This document shows, one piece after another, positions 63,476 through 64,000 of a DNA stretch of 64,000 bases. The stretch's first letter is position 1. Each line of letters opens with the position of its first letter. The notes beneath the pieces are model-generated. The model ran no database searches and was not told where the DNA came from. It saw only the letters and a list, made by a program, of their open reading frames with translations. This DNA is from Mobilitalea sibirica (GTDB lineage Bacteria; Bacillota; Clostridia; Lachnospirales; Lachnospiraceae): assembly GCF_015999265.1 (NCBI RefSeq), contig NZ_JAEAGR010000009.1:1-64000 (forward strand), given 5' to 3'. The position numbers and the translations under genes are program-made.

Positions 63476-64000
63476 TTGGATACACAACACATATTATCCC
63501 TAAGACCGATAAAAAAGATCGGTATAACGATACTAATTACAATTATTTTAATTATCATTTGTTTTATCATATTACAAAAACAAATAAATAAAAAAGAATA
63601 CGAAGATAAACTAATTATTAATATATTTGGTAGACAACGGATGTATACGCAAATGATCAGTAAAGATGCCAGTAGGCTATATGTACTTTTGGAGGCATTC
63701 GATGCAGACAGAAGATATCAAACTTTAGAAGAAATTCAGAATAAAATTATATCTGTAAAAGCCGATTTAATTCAAGCCAAGATAGAGTTTACGAATATTC
63801 ATAAAGCAATGATAGAAGGACATCTTTCAATAGATTCTTACGGAGTGGATATTAATAGATCCATTGAGGAGGCATCCGATTATCTGCTAGAATTAGATGA
63901 TTTATGGAATGAGTTTCAAAATGCGATTGATACTATAGTTAGCGCAACACACATAAATTATGATATGGCAAAGGCTCTAATCTATATTAATGAAAATAAT
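63476..64000 (+). CDS. PilJ-type sensor / signalling protein, 5' part only
   Basis: An open frame runs from a TTG at 63476 (AGGA seven bases before it) to the window edge without a stop, 175 codons so far. After a basic start (LRPIKKIG) comes one membrane helix (ITILITIILIIICFIIL), then NIFGRQRMYTQMISKDASRL, matching the GRQRM signature of PilJ-type extracytoplasmic sensor domains found in chemoreceptors, kinases and diguanylate cyclases. The remainder is helical (EEIQNKIISVKADLIQAK). The output domain lies beyond the window. Confidence 0.65.
   Translation, partial: MDTQHILSLRPIKKIGITILITIILIIICFIILQKQINKKEYEDKLIINIFGRQRMYTQMISKDASRLYVLLEAFDADRRYQTLEEIQNKIISVKADLIQAKIEFTNIHKAMIEGHLSIDSYGVDINRSIEEASDYLLELDDLWNEFQNAIDTIVSATHINYDMAKALIYINENN

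Noticed and set aside
1-64000. CRISPR arrays, tRNA or rRNA genes, prophage or integrative-element genes
   Set aside because: No regularly spaced repeats, cloverleaf-like sequences, rRNA blocks, integrases or phage structural genes were seen on either strand.

Overview
The window is a low-GC Firmicute chromosome segment. Gene content (desulfoferrodoxin, 2-oxoacid:ferredoxin oxidoreductase, intracellular xylan enzymes, BIG2/CBM secreted proteins) and strong AGGAGG ribosome sites point to an anaerobic, plant-fibre-degrading member of the Lachnospiraceae (Lachnoclostridium/Herbinix-like). That placement is inferred from gene content; no rRNA, tRNA or CRISPR array was seen.

Layout. (1) 1-3.4 kb: a small unknown gene, a MarR regulator with a perfect palindrome just downstream of its promoter, a DegV/FakB fatty-acid-binding protein, and a secreted peptidoglycan-binding protein. 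(2) 3.6-36 kb: a large glucuronoxylan-utilisation island. It holds a GH43 enzyme, an AraC regulator, a long transport operon (membrane-anchored binding protein with two carbohydrate-binding-like domains, two permeases, an NHL/TPR membrane protein, a Yip1-type membrane protein, a DUF5696-like lipoprotein, two more permeases), a separately promoted binding lipoprotein, cytoplasmic GH10 xylanase, GH3 beta-xylosidase, GH67 alpha-glucuronidase, two very large secreted BIG2/CBM proteins without a recognisable catalytic domain, and uxuA/uxuB for glucuronate catabolism. No import ATPase is encoded here, so a shared MsmX-type ATPase is expected elsewhere. (3) 36-43 kb: a YyaL-type thioredoxin-domain protein, an asparaginase, a REP-like hairpin, and a two-gene 2-oxoacid:ferredoxin oxidoreductase. 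(4) 43-47.6 kb (minus strand): an FMN-riboswitch-controlled ribD-ribE-ribBA-ribH operon ending in a HAD phosphatase that may supply the missing dephosphorylation step. (5) 47.6-51 kb: a GNAT enzyme, a small acidic protein, an HPr-like protein lacking the active-site histidine, and an FAD amine oxidase. (6) 51-56.7 kb: xpt and a BMP-family nucleoside ABC transporter. (7) 57-64 kb: thioredoxin, desulfoferrodoxin, a Crp/Fnr regulator, an AlkD-like repair protein, a metallo-beta-lactamase RNA hydrolase, a nitroreductase, and the start of a PilJ-type sensor running off the window.

How it works together. The secreted CBM proteins and the two binding proteins would capture (methyl)glucurono-xylooligosaccharides. 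The permeases import them; GH67, GH10, GH3 and GH43 depolymerise them in the cytoplasm; UxuB and UxuA pass the uronate on towards KDG. The accessory module inside the transport operon (NHL/TPR protein, Yip1 protein, DUF5696-like lipoprotein) has no assigned function and is the best candidate for an undescribed system.

Other structure: two copies of a MITE-like element with shared terminal inverted repeats (49.1 and 56.8 kb), a long imperfect palindrome at 5.2 kb, a gene remnant with an in-frame stop at 5.5-5.8 kb, and small genes not caught by simple length cut-offs.
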